Positions 43,139 through 51,118 are shown, numbered from the stretch's first letter. The stretch: DNA of 51,118 nt from an uncultured Bacteroidota bacterium (GCA_902774395.1 CACYIK010000020.1:1-51118), one strand, 5' to 3'. The notes: a model not told the origin generated them from the letters alone. Program-made: numbers and translations.

Positions 43139-45547
43139 ATGGAGAACGGAGGACTGAGATTCAAGTATCTATTGACGTGTTCGTTTTGCGTCAGCTTCTT
43201 TTTGACTCTTTTTTATTCCAATACTATTGTTGCTCAGACGGTGAGTGGCACGGTGACCGACGCGCGTACGGGCGAGACTCTGATAGGTGCCACTATCCTG
43301 GAGACCACCAGTGGCAAGGGTACGGTGACCAACGCCCATGGGCGCTACACGCTGACGCCCGGCGTGACGACGGCAGAGCTTCGTGTGAGCTACATAGGCT
43401 ATACCCCACAGCAGTTCACCGTGGGGATGAGACGAGACACGGCGCTCAACGTCAGACTTGAGCCGTCGGTAAACCTGGAGGAGGTGACCATCACCGCCGA
43501 CCGGGTGCAGCGCCACGAGGTGAGCCAGATGAGTGCCATAGAGATTCCCGTGGAGCAGATCAAGATGGTGCCCGTCATCTTCGGTGAGGCCGACATCCTG
43601 AAGGCCATCCAGCTGCTGCCGGGAGTGCAGAGCGGTGGCGAGGGCCAGAGTGGCCTCTATGTGCGTGGCGGTGGCCCCGACGAGAACCTCTTCCTGCTCG
43701 ATGGCATACCGCTCTACAATGTCAACCACCTCGGCGGCTTCTTCAGCGCCTTCAACAGCAACGCTTTGAAGAATGTGACGCTCTACAAGGGGTCGTTCCC
43801 GGCACGGTTCTCGGGCCGCATCTCGAGTGTGCTCGACATCACCACCAACAACGGTAACGACAAGGAGTGGCATGGTACGGCGTCGGTGGGCCTCATCGCT
43901 GCCAATGTCAGCGTGGAAGGTCCCATCGTCAAGGAGCGCACCACCCTCAGCGCGTCGCTGCGCCGCACCTACTTCGACATACTGATGCAGCCTCTCATCA
44001 TGATGGCGGCGGCCGAGACCGGCGGCGATATGAATGCAGGCTACTATTTCTACGACCTCAACGCCAAGCTGACGCACAAGTTCAACGACAGGAGCCGTCT
44101 CTACGCCTCGTTCTATATGGGCGACGACGCGCTGTATGCGAAGATAAGTGAGGGCGGCGGATTCTACAATAAGGAATACATGAAGATACACTACGGCTGG
44201 GGTAACATGTCGGCTGCCCTGCGGTGGAACTACGAGCTCACTCCGCAACTGTTCATGAATGTCACGGGAGCCTATACGCGTTATCGCAACCTGCTGAGTG
44301 TGGGTGGCGAGATGGAAGAACAGTTGTATGACGGCACGCTGGACCGCGAGGAGATGGAGATGAGCTACAACTCCGGCATACAGGATTTCACGGCGCGTGC
44401 CGACTTCGACTACACTCCGCGTCCCGAGCACAATATACGCTTCGGCGGTGTGGTGACCCACCATTTGTTCAGTCCTGAGGTGGCGGGCTTCAAGATGCGG
44501 TCGGAGGAGTCCGGCACGGTGCTGGAGAATATCGACACTACGCTGGGCGAGAGTAAGGTGAGGGCCGAGGAGATGACCCTCTATGTCGAGGATGACTGGA
44601 GTATTACCGACGTGCTTAAGGTCAACGCCGGTGTGGCGCTGGCGGGCTTTGCCGTCGAGGGAGCCTTCTACCCCTCGGTACAGCCGCGCCTGAGCGGACG
44701 TCTGATGCTGAGCGACGACCTATCGCTCAAGGCCGGCTATGCCTACATGACGCAATACCTGCATCTGCTGAGCACCAGCAACGTAAGCCTGCCCACCGAC
44801 CTGTGGGTGCCTGTGACACGGCGCATCCCGCCGATGAACAGCCATCAGATGGCGCTGGGCGCCTTCTACAACCGCTGGGACATCGACTTCTCGGCCGAGG
44901 TGTACTACAAATGGATGAACAACCTGATGGAATACCTGCCTGGCAGCACGTTCTTCGGCAACAGTACGGGTTGGGAGGACAAGGTGTGTCTGGGACAAGG
45001 TCGCGCCTACGGATTGGAGCTGCTGGCACAGAAGACGGTGGGAAAAGTCACCGGCTGGGTGGGCTATACGCTGAGTCGCACGCTGCGGCAGTTCGACATG
45101 CTGAATGACGGCAAGGAGTTCCCCGCCAAGTATGACCGCATCCATGACCTGAGCATCACACTGCAGTATAAGCACAGCGACAATTTTGACATCGCTGTCA
45201 CCTGGGTTTATGCCACGGGGAACACGGCGACGCTGGCCCTGCATCAGTTTGAAGGACAAGAGGAAAGTGCCCAATGGACGTCGGACGGCCTCGCGACCAG
45301 CAGCTACGGCTATGTGGAGAGCCGCAACAACTTCCGCATGCCGTCCTATCATAGGATGGATGTCAGCCTGAACTTCCACAAACAAAAGAAGCACGGTGTG
45401 CGTACATGGAACATCAGCGTGTACAACCTCTACAACCGGCAGAATCCTTTCCTGGTCTACCGCGGCTACCGTCACGGCAGTCCGGTGCTGAAACAGCTGT
45501 CGCTCTTTCCGATACTCCCGTCGGTGGCATACATCTATAAATTCTGA
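43139..45547 (+). CDS. TonB-dependent receptor with carboxypeptidase-like N-domain
   Basis: The 802-residue protein has a signal peptide (hydrophobic CSFCVSFFLTLFYSNTIVAQ). A regulatory-like beta-sandwich follows (TVSGTVTDARTGETLIGATI). A TonB plug domain (FGEADILKAIQLLPGVQSGGEGQSGLYVRGG) and a long barrel ending VAYIYKF complete it. It should import an unknown ligand across the outer membrane with TonB energy. The DUF4249 gene follows after 5 bases; that pairing is typical for this receptor family. Confidence 0.92.
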   Translation: MENGGLRFKYLLTCSFCVSFFLTLFYSNTIVAQTVSGTVTDARTGETLIGATILETTSGKGTVTNAHGRYTLTPGVTTAELRVSYIGYTPQQFTVGMRRDTALNVRLEPSVNLEEVTITADRVQRHEVSQMSAIEIPVEQIKMVPVIFGEADILKAIQLLPGVQSGGEGQSGLYVRGGGPDENLFLLDGIPLYNVNHLGGFFSAFNSNALKNVTLYKGSFPARFSGRISSVLDITTNNGNDKEWHGTASVGLIAANVSVEGPIVKERTTLSASLRRTYFDILMQPLIMMAAAETGGDMNAGYYFYDLNAKLTHKFNDRSRLYASFYMGDDALYAKISEGGGFYNKEYMKIHYGWGNMSAALRWNYELTPQLFMNVTGAYTRYRNLLSVGGEMEEQLYDGTLDREEMEMSYNSGIQDFTARADFDYTPRPEHNIRFGGVVTHHLFSPEVAGFKMRSEESGTVLENIDTTLGESKVRAEEMTLYVEDDWSITDVLKVNAGVALAGFAVEGAFYPSVQPRLSGRLMLSDDLSLKAGYAYMTQYLHLLSTSNVSLPTDLWVPVTRRIPPMNSHQMALGAFYNRWDIDFSAEVYYKWMNNLMEYLPGSTFFGNSTGWEDKVCLGQGRAYGLELLAQKTVGKVTGWVGYTLSRTLRQFDMLNDGKEFPAKYDRIHDLSITLQYKHSDNFDIAVTWVYATGNTATLALHQFEGQEESAQWTSDGLATSSYGYVESRNNFRMPSYHRMDVSLNFHKQKKHGVRTWNISVYNLYNRQNPFLVYRGYRHGSPVLKQLSLFPILPSVAYIYKF

Positions 45548-45552
45548 ACGCT

Positions 45553-46431
45553 ATGAAAAGACTTGTAATAATCATGACGGCAGCATTGCTGCTGGGAGGC
45601 TGCGAGAAAGTGCTGGAGGTGGACTTCGACGACGTGACGCCACAGGTGGTGGTGATGTCGTCTGTGCATCCCGACACTACGGTGAATGTCAGGCTCACCT
45701 ACAGCCGGTTTATCCTCGACGACAGCCCGTTCCGCACTGTCGACGACGCGATGTTGTCGCTCGAAGTCAACGGCGTGGATGTACATGCCGCGCAGAGCTG
45801 CAACTCGGGCGACTATGTGTTGGACTACCGTCCGCAGGAGGGCGACAGGCTAAAGCTGCGGGTGAAGGTGCCGGGATATGACGAGGTGACGGCCACGACC
45901 GAGGTGCCTCGGGCGGCGGTGGTGACGAATGTTCGGGGCACAGCCCTCGCCAGCGGCGATGGAGAGAACCGCTATTCTGTGCGTTTCATCCTCGACGACC
46001 CGTCAGGCGAGCAGAACTACTACTTCGTGCGCCTCTACAAGAAGTCGTTCTATTATAGTTACTATCAGTATTTCAATTGCAACGACTACATGCTCACCGA
46101 CGGGGTGGACGTGATGACGATGCTCGAGGGTGACTTCGACAACCAGAGCAGTTCGCTGCTGGCTTTCCCGGACGACAACATCAACGGGACAAGCCACGAA
46201 GTGGAGCTGACGATGACCGCGGAGGTTCCTCTTGACAGTTTTTACGTCGAGGTGACGTCGATGTCGCGCGACCGCTATCTCTACGAGCTTTCGGCTAAAC
46301 TATATGATAATGGCGATACGTTCGACGAACTCTTCTCTGAGCCTGTGCAGATACACTGCAATGTCGACGGCGGCATAGGCATCTTCGCCGCCTGTACCCG
46401 TAAATTGTTTCCCATAACGACAGCAAAATGA
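45553..46431 (+). CDS. DUF4249 lipoprotein
   Basis: The 292-residue protein has a lipoprotein signal (LVIIMTAALLLGGC, lipid cysteine about residue 17) followed by EKVLEVDFDDVTPQVVVMSSVHPDT, the DUF4249 start. Such proteins accompany TonB receptors and probably act as surface partners, by analogy with SusD. It overlaps the next gene by 4 bases (ATGA). Confidence 0.85.
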   Translation: MKRLVIIMTAALLLGGCEKVLEVDFDDVTPQVVVMSSVHPDTTVNVRLTYSRFILDDSPFRTVDDAMLSLEVNGVDVHAAQSCNSGDYVLDYRPQEGDRLKLRVKVPGYDEVTATTEVPRAAVVTNVRGTALASGDGENRYSVRFILDDPSGEQNYYFVRLYKKSFYYSYYQYFNCNDYMLTDGVDVMTMLEGDFDNQSSSLLAFPDDNINGTSHEVELTMTAEVPLDSFYVEVTSMSRDRYLYELSAKLYDNGDTFDELFSEPVQIHCNVDGGIGIFAACTRKLFPITTAK

Positions 46432-47366
46432 CGAAAGTGCTTATATCTGACCGCACCCACGAGGTGTTGGAACAGCGCCTGCGCGAGGCAGGCATGGAAG
46501 TTAGCGTGGAGCCCGACCATAGCTACGAAAGTTTGGCGCAGGCCGCACAGGGCTGTGACGGCTTGGTGGTGAGGAGCAAGGTGAATATCGACAGCGCTTT
46601 CATCGAACGTGTGCCCTCGCTGAAGTGCATTGGACGTGTAGGCGCCGGCATGGAGACCATCGATGTGGACTATGCCGAGGCGCATGGCGTTCGTTGCCTC
46701 AATTCGCCCGAAGGCAACCGCGACGCGGTGGGAGAGCATGCCGTGGGGTTGCTGCTGGCACTGCTGAATAATATCGCCCGCGCCGACGCCGAGGTGCGAC
46801 GGGGACTGTGGCAGCGCGAGGCCAACCGCGGCTACGAGTTGGGACCTTTGACGGTCGGAATCATCGGCTTCGGCAATATGGGACAGTCGTTCGCAAAGAG
46901 ATTGGCGGGCTTTGACTGTCGGATTGTTGTCTATGACAAGTATAAGGACTTTAGGGACCTTAAGGACCTTAAGGTCGTTAAGGATTTGGCAGAGCTTCAG
47001 CGTGAGGCCGATGTGGTGAGCTTCCATGTGCCGCTGACTGACGAGACTCGTCACTACCTTGATGCCGATTTCATTGAGGCTATGGCCAAGCCGTTCTTCT
47101 TGGTGAATACCGCCCGCGGGGCCGTGGTGGATACCGAGGCGCTGGTGGCGGGACTGGAGAGCGGAAAGGTGAGAGGCGCGGCGCTGGATGTGCTGGAATA
47201 CGAGAACATGCAGGCCGACGGGCTGGGAGACGTACCTTTGTCGATGCAATACCTGATGCGGTCGCCGCGCACGGTGCTCACACCACATGTGGCCGGCTGG
47301 ACCGTGGAGTCGAAGTATAAACTGGCTGCCGTTTTGGCGGATAAAATTATTGAGGTGCTGAAATGA
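46428..47366 (+). CDS. D-isomer 2-hydroxyacid dehydrogenase (phosphoglycerate-dehydrogenase-like)
   Basis: The 312-residue protein has an N-terminal substrate domain (LISDRTHEVLEQRL) and a Rossmann domain with GIIGFGNMGQ. The catalytic Arg is in NTARGAVVD and the active-site His in LTPHVAGW. It reduces or oxidises a 2-hydroxyacid with NAD, possibly 3-phosphoglycerate in serine synthesis. There is no ACT domain and no serC neighbour, so the exact substrate is uncertain. The stretch DFRDLKDLKVVKD is encoded by TTAAGGACC nonamers. Confidence 0.82.
   Translation: MTKVLISDRTHEVLEQRLREAGMEVSVEPDHSYESLAQAAQGCDGLVVRSKVNIDSAFIERVPSLKCIGRVGAGMETIDVDYAEAHGVRCLNSPEGNRDAVGEHAVGLLLALLNNIARADAEVRRGLWQREANRGYELGPLTVGIIGFGNMGQSFAKRLAGFDCRIVVYDKYKDFRDLKDLKVVKDLAELQREADVVSFHVPLTDETRHYLDADFIEAMAKPFFLVNTARGAVVDTEALVAGLESGKVRGAALDVLEYENMQADGLGDVPLSMQYLMRSPRTVLTPHVAGWTVESKYKLAAVLADKIIEVLK
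46944..46985. repeat. TTAAGGACC nonamer array inside the dehydrogenase gene
   Basis: Degenerate nonamers (TTAGGGACC, TTAAGGACC, TTAAGGTCG, TTAAGGA) lie in frame after the Rossmann strand that binds NAD ribose, in a loop that varies between family members. Confidence 0.75.
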
Positions 47367-47917
47367 TTATTGTAAAGAATAGCATTGTGAGCGACGACGT
47401 GGCCGACTGCCGTTTCTGCTGCGACCTGAGTGTGTGCAAGGGTGCCTGCTGCGTCGATGGCGACAGCGGCGCTCCGCTGCTGGAAGAGGAGGTTGCGAAG
47501 CTTGAGGCCGTACTCCCCGAGGTGCTGCCGCTGATGACTGACGAAGGGCGTATCGCGGTAGAGGAACAAGGAGTGGCGGTGCGCGACAAGGATGGAGACC
47601 TGGGCACTCCACTTATCGACGGTGGCGCTTGCGCCTTCATCACCCCCGGTCCCGACGGATGTTCCTTCTGCGCCCTGCAGGGATACTACAAGCCAGTTTC
47701 CTGTCACCTCTACCCGATACGTGTCGAGGACTATGGCGAATTCCAAGCGGTGAACTACCACCGGTGGAACATCTGCCGCTGCGCCAAGGACAAGGGCGAG
47801 CCTTTGTATGTGTATCTGAAAGAGCCGCTTATCCGCCGCTTCGGACAGGAATGGTATGACGAACTGCTGGAACAGATAGAGATCAGAGAAAGCGACCTGC
47901 AACACAATAAACGATAA
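47363..47917 (+). CDS. DUF3109 cysteine-rich protein
   Basis: The 184-residue protein has many cysteines (CRFCCDLSVCKGACC, CSFC, SCHLYPI, ICRCAKDKG), the pattern of DUF3109/YkgJ-like metal- or cluster-binding proteins of Bacteroidota. The function is unknown. It overlaps the dehydrogenase gene by 4 bases and precedes lspA by 20 bases, so all are in one transcript. Confidence 0.82.
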   Translation: MIIVKNSIVSDDVADCRFCCDLSVCKGACCVDGDSGAPLLEEEVAKLEAVLPEVLPLMTDEGRIAVEEQGVAVRDKDGDLGTPLIDGGACAFITPGPDGCSFCALQGYYKPVSCHLYPIRVEDYGEFQAVNYHRWNICRCAKDKGEPLYVYLKEPLIRRFGQEWYDELLEQIEIRESDLQHNKR

Positions 47918-47937
47918 TTGTACTCGTTATCTGCTAT

Positions 47938-48627
47938 ATGACAATGAATAAGAAACAACAGACATGGTTGGCCATCGGCTTGGTGGCCGCCATACTTATC
48001 ATAGACCAGATCATCAAGATTATGGTCAAAACCACTATGGTCGTCGGAGAAGATATTCCGGTTTTGGGCGACTGGTTCCATCTGCATTTCATCGAGAACG
48101 AGGGCTTTGCCTTCGGCATGGCGCTCGGCGGATTCGTGGGGAAGATACTGCTCTCGCTCTTCCGTATCGTGGCGTCGGGACTTATTGTTTGGTATATTAT
48201 CAAGTTGATTAAACGCGGCGTCCGTACCTCGTATCTTACCTGTCTCGCGCTTATCCTTGCCGGCGCCGTGGGTAACCTTATCGACAGCTGCTGCTACGGA
48301 CTCATCTTTGATGACCCTTACTATGAGGTGGCGGCATTGTTCCCGCCCGAAGGGGGCTATGCACCCTTCCTCCATGGGAAAGTGGTGGATATGTTCTATT
48401 TCCCGCTGTTTGAACTCGACTGGCCGTCATGGATACCTGTCATCGGCGGCAAGCATTTTGAATTCTTCAGCGCCATCTTCAATTTTGCCGACGCAGCCAT
48501 CACAATTGGTGTAATTTGGCTGATTGTCGAGCTCGTTTTCTTCCAAAAGAAGGAGGAAAAGCCTGCCGATGAAGAAAAAAATATTGAAGCAGAAGTGGCT
48601 GAAAATGAATCGAAAATTGAGGGTTGA
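47938..48627 (+). CDS. lspA: Lipoprotein signal peptidase (signal peptidase II)
   Basis: LspA cuts the signal peptides of lipoproteins in the inner membrane. The 229-residue product has four membrane helices, the asparagine region FIENEGFAFGM, and catalytic aspartates in GNLIDSCCYG / KVVDMFYFPLF and FNFADAAITIG. The long insertion between the last two motifs is normal in Bacteroidota. The C-terminal tail is charged and ends in DNA made of AGAATTG heptamers. Many lipoproteins in this window are its likely substrates. Confidence 0.95.
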   Translation: MTMNKKQQTWLAIGLVAAILIIDQIIKIMVKTTMVVGEDIPVLGDWFHLHFIENEGFAFGMALGGFVGKILLSLFRIVASGLIVWYIIKLIKRGVRTSYLTCLALILAGAVGNLIDSCCYGLIFDDPYYEVAALFPPEGGYAPFLHGKVVDMFYFPLFELDWPSWIPVIGGKHFEFFSAIFNFADAAITIGVIWLIVELVFFQKKEEKPADEEKNIEAEVAENESKIEG

Positions 48628-48641
48628 AGATTGAGAATTGA
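48608..48641. repeat. AGAATTG heptamers at the end of lspA
   Basis: Words AAAATTG, AGGGTTG, AAGATTG and AGAATTG run across the lspA stop codon (48625-48627). They belong to the CAATTCT family in reverse orientation. Confidence 0.65.
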
Positions 48642-48649
48642 AAAAATAT

Positions 48650-48680
48650 TTTGTCAGTTCCCAAAATCTTCGTACTTTTG
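48650..48680 (+). promoter_or_regulatory. Promoter of tRNA-Phe
   Basis: TTTG at 48650-48653 and TACTTTTG at 48673-48680 with a 19-base spacer. Confidence 0.8.
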
Positions 48681-48709
48681 CATTCGATTTCGAGAGTGAA
48701 ATCTTTGAT

Positions 48710-48782
48710 GGCGTCGTAGCTCAGTTGGTAGAGCGAAGGACTGAAAATCCTTGCGTCACTGGTTCAAATCCAGTCGATGCCA
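48710..48782 (+). tRNA. tRNA-Phe (GAA)
   Basis: Acceptor GGCGTCG/CGATGCC, anticodon loop CTGAAAA (anticodon GAA), T-loop TTCAAAT and an A discriminator. CCA is not encoded. Confidence 0.96.
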
Positions 48783-48787
48783 CACCG

Positions 48788-48818
48788 AAAGGGAGACTCA
48801 AGCGAGTCTCCCTTTTTT
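48788..48818 (+). terminator. Terminator after tRNA-Phe
   Basis: GGGAGACTC and GAGTCTCCC pair around AAGC, followed by TTTTTT. Confidence 0.92.
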
Positions 48819-48857
48819 GTTTGTACAATAATTTATGTTGCACAGCGTTATTAAGGT

Positions 48858-49475
48858 ATGACACGGATACTTGTAGTTGACGACGAGGAAGACCTGCGCG
48901 AGATACTGCGGTTTAACCTGGAGGCCGAGGGCTTCGAGGTGGAGACAGCAGCCTCAGCCGAGGAGGCACTGGACCTCATCGCTCATCACTCATCACTCAT
49001 CACTCTGATTTTGTTGGACGTGATGATGGACCGCATGTCGGGCTTCGAGATGGCGCAGCGGATGCGTGAGGAGGGGGACAATACGCCGATTATCTTCCTC
49101 ACTGCACGCGATGCCCATGACGACCAGCTGCAAGGGTTCGGCGTGGGAGCCGACGACTATATCACCAAGCCCTTCTCGTTCGACACCGTGCTGGCACGGG
49201 TGAGGGCGGTGCTTCGTCGGAGTAATCAGAATATTCAGAGTAATCATAATATTCCGAGTACTCTGACAAAAAGGGAACATCTTATCCTTGACCTCTTCCG
49301 GCAGCAGCCGGGCAAGTTCTTCTCTCGCGAGGAGATTCTGGCGACGGTGTGGCCGGACGATACGCTGGTGGGGGAGCGCTCGGTGGACGTGCATATCGCC
49401 CGTCTCCGCAAGAAACTCGGCAGTGAGGGACAACGGATTGTGAACAAAACAGGGTTTGGATATGGACTGGTCTGA
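48858..49475 (+). CDS. OmpR-type response regulator with shortened winged-helix domain
   Basis: The receiver domain (residues 1-118) has the acidic pocket DDEED, phospho-acceptor Asp54 (LILLDVMMD), LTARD and the switch lysine in ITKPFS. The DNA-binding domain begins at STLTKREHLILDLFRQQPGKFFSREE and ends VDVHIARLRKKL...GFGYGLV. At 205 residues the protein is about 20-25 shorter than usual. The N-terminal strands of the winged helix are missing and replaced by NQNIQSNHNIPS, encoded by DNA nonamers. A second repeat (AHHSSLIT) lies before the Asp54 strand. It overlaps the kinase gene by 14 bases. Confidence 0.92.
   Translation: MTRILVVDDEEDLREILRFNLEAEGFEVETAASAEEALDLIAHHSSLITLILLDVMMDRMSGFEMAQRMREEGDNTPIIFLTARDAHDDQLQGFGVGADDYITKPFSFDTVLARVRAVLRRSNQNIQSNHNIPSTLTKREHLILDLFRQQPGKFFSREEILATVWPDDTLVGERSVDVHIARLRKKLGSEGQRIVNKTGFGYGLV
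48975..49004. repeat. CTCATCA heptamers inside the receiver domain
   Basis: About four heptamers (CTCATCG, CTCATCA, CTCATCA, CTCATCA) encode AHHSSLIT, nearly the same peptide as in MtnN (THHSSLIT). Confidence 0.8.
49220..49264. repeat. GAGTAATCA nonamers in the regulator linker
   Basis: Five degenerate nonamers (GAGTAATCA, GAATATTCA, GAGTAATCA, TAATATTCC, GAGTACTCT) lie between the receiver and DNA-binding domains. Confidence 0.75.
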
Positions 49476-50292
49476 CGTGATATTATTGATACTGGTGGTC
49501 ACCATCTTGGTGCTCTACATACGTCTGTTGCTGAAGAACAAGCGCCTGAAGCAGATGGCCGACGAGGCCAACCGGCTGCGGCTCGAAGCCTCGGAGGCCG
49601 AGCGGCGCAACCGGCAGCTGAAGCAGGAGATGACCTCCAATATCGCCCACGAGCTGAAGACGCCCGTGAGTTCTATCCGCGGATATCTGGAGATATTGCT
49701 CAGCGATAAACCCGTGGATGACGAGCGGCGCCGCTATTTTCTCGACCGCTGCTTCCGTCAGACGCTGCGACTCTCGGACCTGATACAGGATGTCTCCATC
49801 ATCAACAAGCTGGAGGAGAGCGCCGACCTCTTCCCTCGGACGGAGGAGGATGCCACCGAGGTGGCCAAGGAGGCCATCGGCGACCTCGCCGACAAAGCCG
49901 TTGCTGCTGGCATCACCATTCAGAACAACCTGCCAGCCATGCCGCTGGACGGCAACCACGAGTTGCTCTACTGCATCTTCCGCAACCTTGTGGAGAACAG
50001 CATCGCCTATGCCGGCGAGGGCGTCGGTATCGTGTTGGAGGCCTACAAGGAAAGTCCCGACTATTATTTCATCCATTATTACGACACCGGCAAGGGAGTG
50101 GCTGACGAGTATCTCTCGCGCCTCTTCGACCGCTTCGTGCGCATCGACGAGGGTCGCTCGCGTCAGAACGGTGGCACGGGCCTCGGCCTCAGCATCGTCA
50201 AGCACTCTGTACTCTTCCACGGAGGCGAGATTTACGCCAAAAATAGAGCCGAGGGTGGCCTTGAATATTTCTTCTCACTGAAAAAACAATAA
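49462..50292 (+). CDS. Sensor histidine kinase, partner of 48858-49475
   Basis: I chose ATG 49462; a TTG six bases earlier is possible. The 276-residue protein has one N-terminal helix (VILLILVVTILVLYIRLLL) and no periplasmic domain. A coiled region leads to the phosphoacceptor His63 in NIAHELKTPVSSIRGY. The ATPase domain has FRNLVENSIAYA, DTGKGV and GGTGLGLSIVK. With its regulator it forms a two-component system. The layout resembles PhoR-type kinases, but the signal is unknown. Confidence 0.92.
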   Translation: MDWSDVILLILVVTILVLYIRLLLKNKRLKQMADEANRLRLEASEAERRNRQLKQEMTSNIAHELKTPVSSIRGYLEILLSDKPVDDERRRYFLDRCFRQTLRLSDLIQDVSIINKLEESADLFPRTEEDATEVAKEAIGDLADKAVAAGITIQNNLPAMPLDGNHELLYCIFRNLVENSIAYAGEGVGIVLEAYKESPDYYFIHYYDTGKGVADEYLSRLFDRFVRIDEGRSRQNGGTGLGLSIVKHSVLFHGGEIYAKNRAEGGLEYFFSLKKQ

Positions 50293-50295
50293 ACA

Positions 50296-50682
50296 ATGCA
50301 TACAACACCGATACAGATTCGATTCAACGACGTGGATCAGATGGGTCACGTCAACAACGCCGTCATCATGGAGTACCTCGACTTGGGAAAGGATGCCTTC
50401 TTCTCGGGGCACGGCCTGTCTCCCACCAAGAGTGACTTCACCGTCATGGTGGTGCACTACGACGTCGACTTCAAGGCGCAGATCCATTACCACGACCGTA
50501 TCCAGGTGGAGACAGAAATCGAGAAACTCGGCAATAAGAGTCTGACCATGATGCAGCGTGTTGTCAATACCGAAACCAACGTCGTCTGCGTAGAGTGCCG
50601 CACCGTTATGGCCGGCTACCGCCGCAGCACCACCAGCTCCGATGTCATCCCGCCGGAGGTGCGGGAGTGGCTGATGCGGTGA
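50296..50682 (+). CDS. Acyl-CoA thioesterase, hot-dog fold
   Basis: The 128-residue protein has the 4HBT pattern IRFNDVDQMGHVNNAVIMEYLD, with the catalytic aspartate in NDVDQMGHVNN, and the long central helix and sheet of the hot-dog fold. It hydrolyses acyl-CoA or related thioesters. It starts 3 bases after the kinase stop, so it is probably co-transcribed with the two-component genes. Confidence 0.88.
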   Translation: MHTTPIQIRFNDVDQMGHVNNAVIMEYLDLGKDAFFSGHGLSPTKSDFTVMVVHYDVDFKAQIHYHDRIQVETEIEKLGNKSLTMMQRVVNTETNVVCVECRTVMAGYRRSTTSSDVIPPEVREWLMR

Positions 50683-50689
50683 AAAAAGA

Positions 50690-50721
50690 TTTGCCCAGTT
50701 TAAATAATAGTCGTATTTTTG
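50690..50721 (+). promoter_or_regulatory. Promoter of the structured RNA / presumed rRNA leader
   Basis: TTTG at 50690-50693 and TATTTTTG at 50714-50721 with a 20-base spacer. No protein gene follows in the remaining 390 bases. Confidence 0.8.
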
Positions 50722-50779
50722 CAACGAGAAAAATAAATAGAAATATGTAAAAAATAGAAAAAAAGCATTTTAATACATT

Positions 50780-50964
50780 GAGCTGACGCTCTTGTTTCCT
50801 CTACGGTAAAGTCTGGTAAACGATACTAAATACGGAAATAAGTTAGCGAAAAGTTTGCACCTTGGTGCAGATTCTTTCCCACTTATTTGTATTTAGGGTA
50901 TTACCAGACACCTCCGTAGAAAGTAAGTGGATAAACAGAAGGGATTTGCGCCTTTCTTTTTACC
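50780..50964 (+). ncRNA. Rod-shaped structured RNA, 6S-like candidate
   Basis: A small GAGC-TGAC-GCTC hairpin (50780-50791) is followed by a long nested stem. CTACGG (50801-50806) pairs with 50914-50919, GTCTGGTAA (50811-50819) with 50901-50909, TAAATAC (50827-50833) with 50889-50895, and AAATAAGT (50836-50843) with 50881-50888. A bubble then leads to the apical hairpin TGCACC-TT-GGTGCA (50856-50869). A weak hairpin with T-run near 50937-50961 may be its terminator. The shape and stand-alone promoter recall 6S RNA or the Bacteroidales-1 motif, but the family is not established by sequence alone. It could instead be part of an rRNA leader. Confidence 0.6.
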
Positions 50965-50975
50965 CCTTGTTCAAA

Positions 50976-51015
50976 CGACGGCTTCCGACTCAGTGGTAGG
51001 GAGCCGAAATTGTTT
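50976..51015 (+). other. Second hairpin in the presumed rRNA leader
   Basis: CGGCTTCC and GGGAGCCG pair around a 12-base loop, and flanking AAAC and GTTT can extend the stem. No T-run follows directly. Confidence 0.5.
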
Positions 51016-51072
51016 AATTATTATTACTGGTGCGTTAAAATTTGAACATTATTAAGTTTTTAAAATAAAGTT

Positions 51073-51084
51073 AGTTCTTTGACA
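51073..51084 (+). promoter_or_regulatory. boxA-like antitermination site
   Basis: AGTTCTTTGACA resembles boxA of rRNA leaders (TGCTCTTTAACA in E. coli). Its position at the right edge suggests that a 16S rRNA gene begins shortly after the window. That is an inference, because no rRNA sequence is included. Confidence 0.5.
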
Positions 51085-51118
51085 TTTTGATTTGAATTTT
51101 GGCAGCGTACTTTCTCAT

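Overview
The window looks like a chromosomal segment from a Bacteroidales bacterium (phylum Bacteroidota) whose family I cannot name. The evidence is the repeated Bacteroidota-type promoter (TTTG, about 19-20 nt, TAnnTTTG), outer-membrane receptors with carboxypeptidase-regulatory-like N-termini, DUF4249, DUF4836 and DUF3857 proteins, and two C10 cysteine proteases with type IX secretion tails. An [FeFe]-hydrogenase maturase (HydG) points to an anaerobe.

Layout. Positions 1-9822 are an accessory, minus-strand region. It holds small secreted proteins with a duplicated paralogue pair, lipoproteins, a tandem hairpin-repeat array (2550-2860), a secreted S41 protease with an M1-like C-terminus, a beta-barrel, a broken FISUMP-type gene and a C10/T9SS protease. 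Positions 9971-11970 carry infC-rpmI-rplT-rplS; infC appears to start on AUA. Next come a low-molecular-weight phosphatase, a PurL-like protein that has lost a key motif, a minus-strand operon (DUF4836 lipoprotein, ABC ATPase, FtsX-like permease) and mutS. A six-tRNA cluster (Gly, Leu, Gly, Lys, Pro, Thr) leads into rpsF-rpsR-rplI. Then follow the second C10 protease, an orphan histidine kinase and pyrG.

Positions 26138-28318 hold mtnN and luxS, consecutive steps of S-adenosylhomocysteine recycling. Each is preceded by a copy of a roughly 0.5-kb two-armed repeat. After these come beta-barrel proteins, hydG with its small TM1266-type partner, two DUF3857/transglutaminase proteins, tRNA-Gln, a TonB-type barrel, MarC and an M16 peptidase. 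A tight plus-strand run follows: K+ channel, TonB receptor, DUF4249, a 2-hydroxyacid dehydrogenase, DUF3109 and lspA. The end carries tRNA-Phe, an OmpR-type two-component pair, a thioesterase, a structured RNA under its own promoter and a boxA-like site, so an rRNA operon probably lies just past the right edge.

The most unusual property is pervasive short-word tandem repetition. Arrays of 7-, 8-, 9- and 10-bp words, such as CTCATCA, CAATTCT and GAGAGTG, occur between genes and also in frame inside conserved genes (mtnN, a response regulator, a dehydrogenase, an M16 peptidase, a transglutaminase). Several spacers share one design: a left arm of purine-rich words and a right arm of their reverse complements. 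These repeats are my main candidate for something undescribed.
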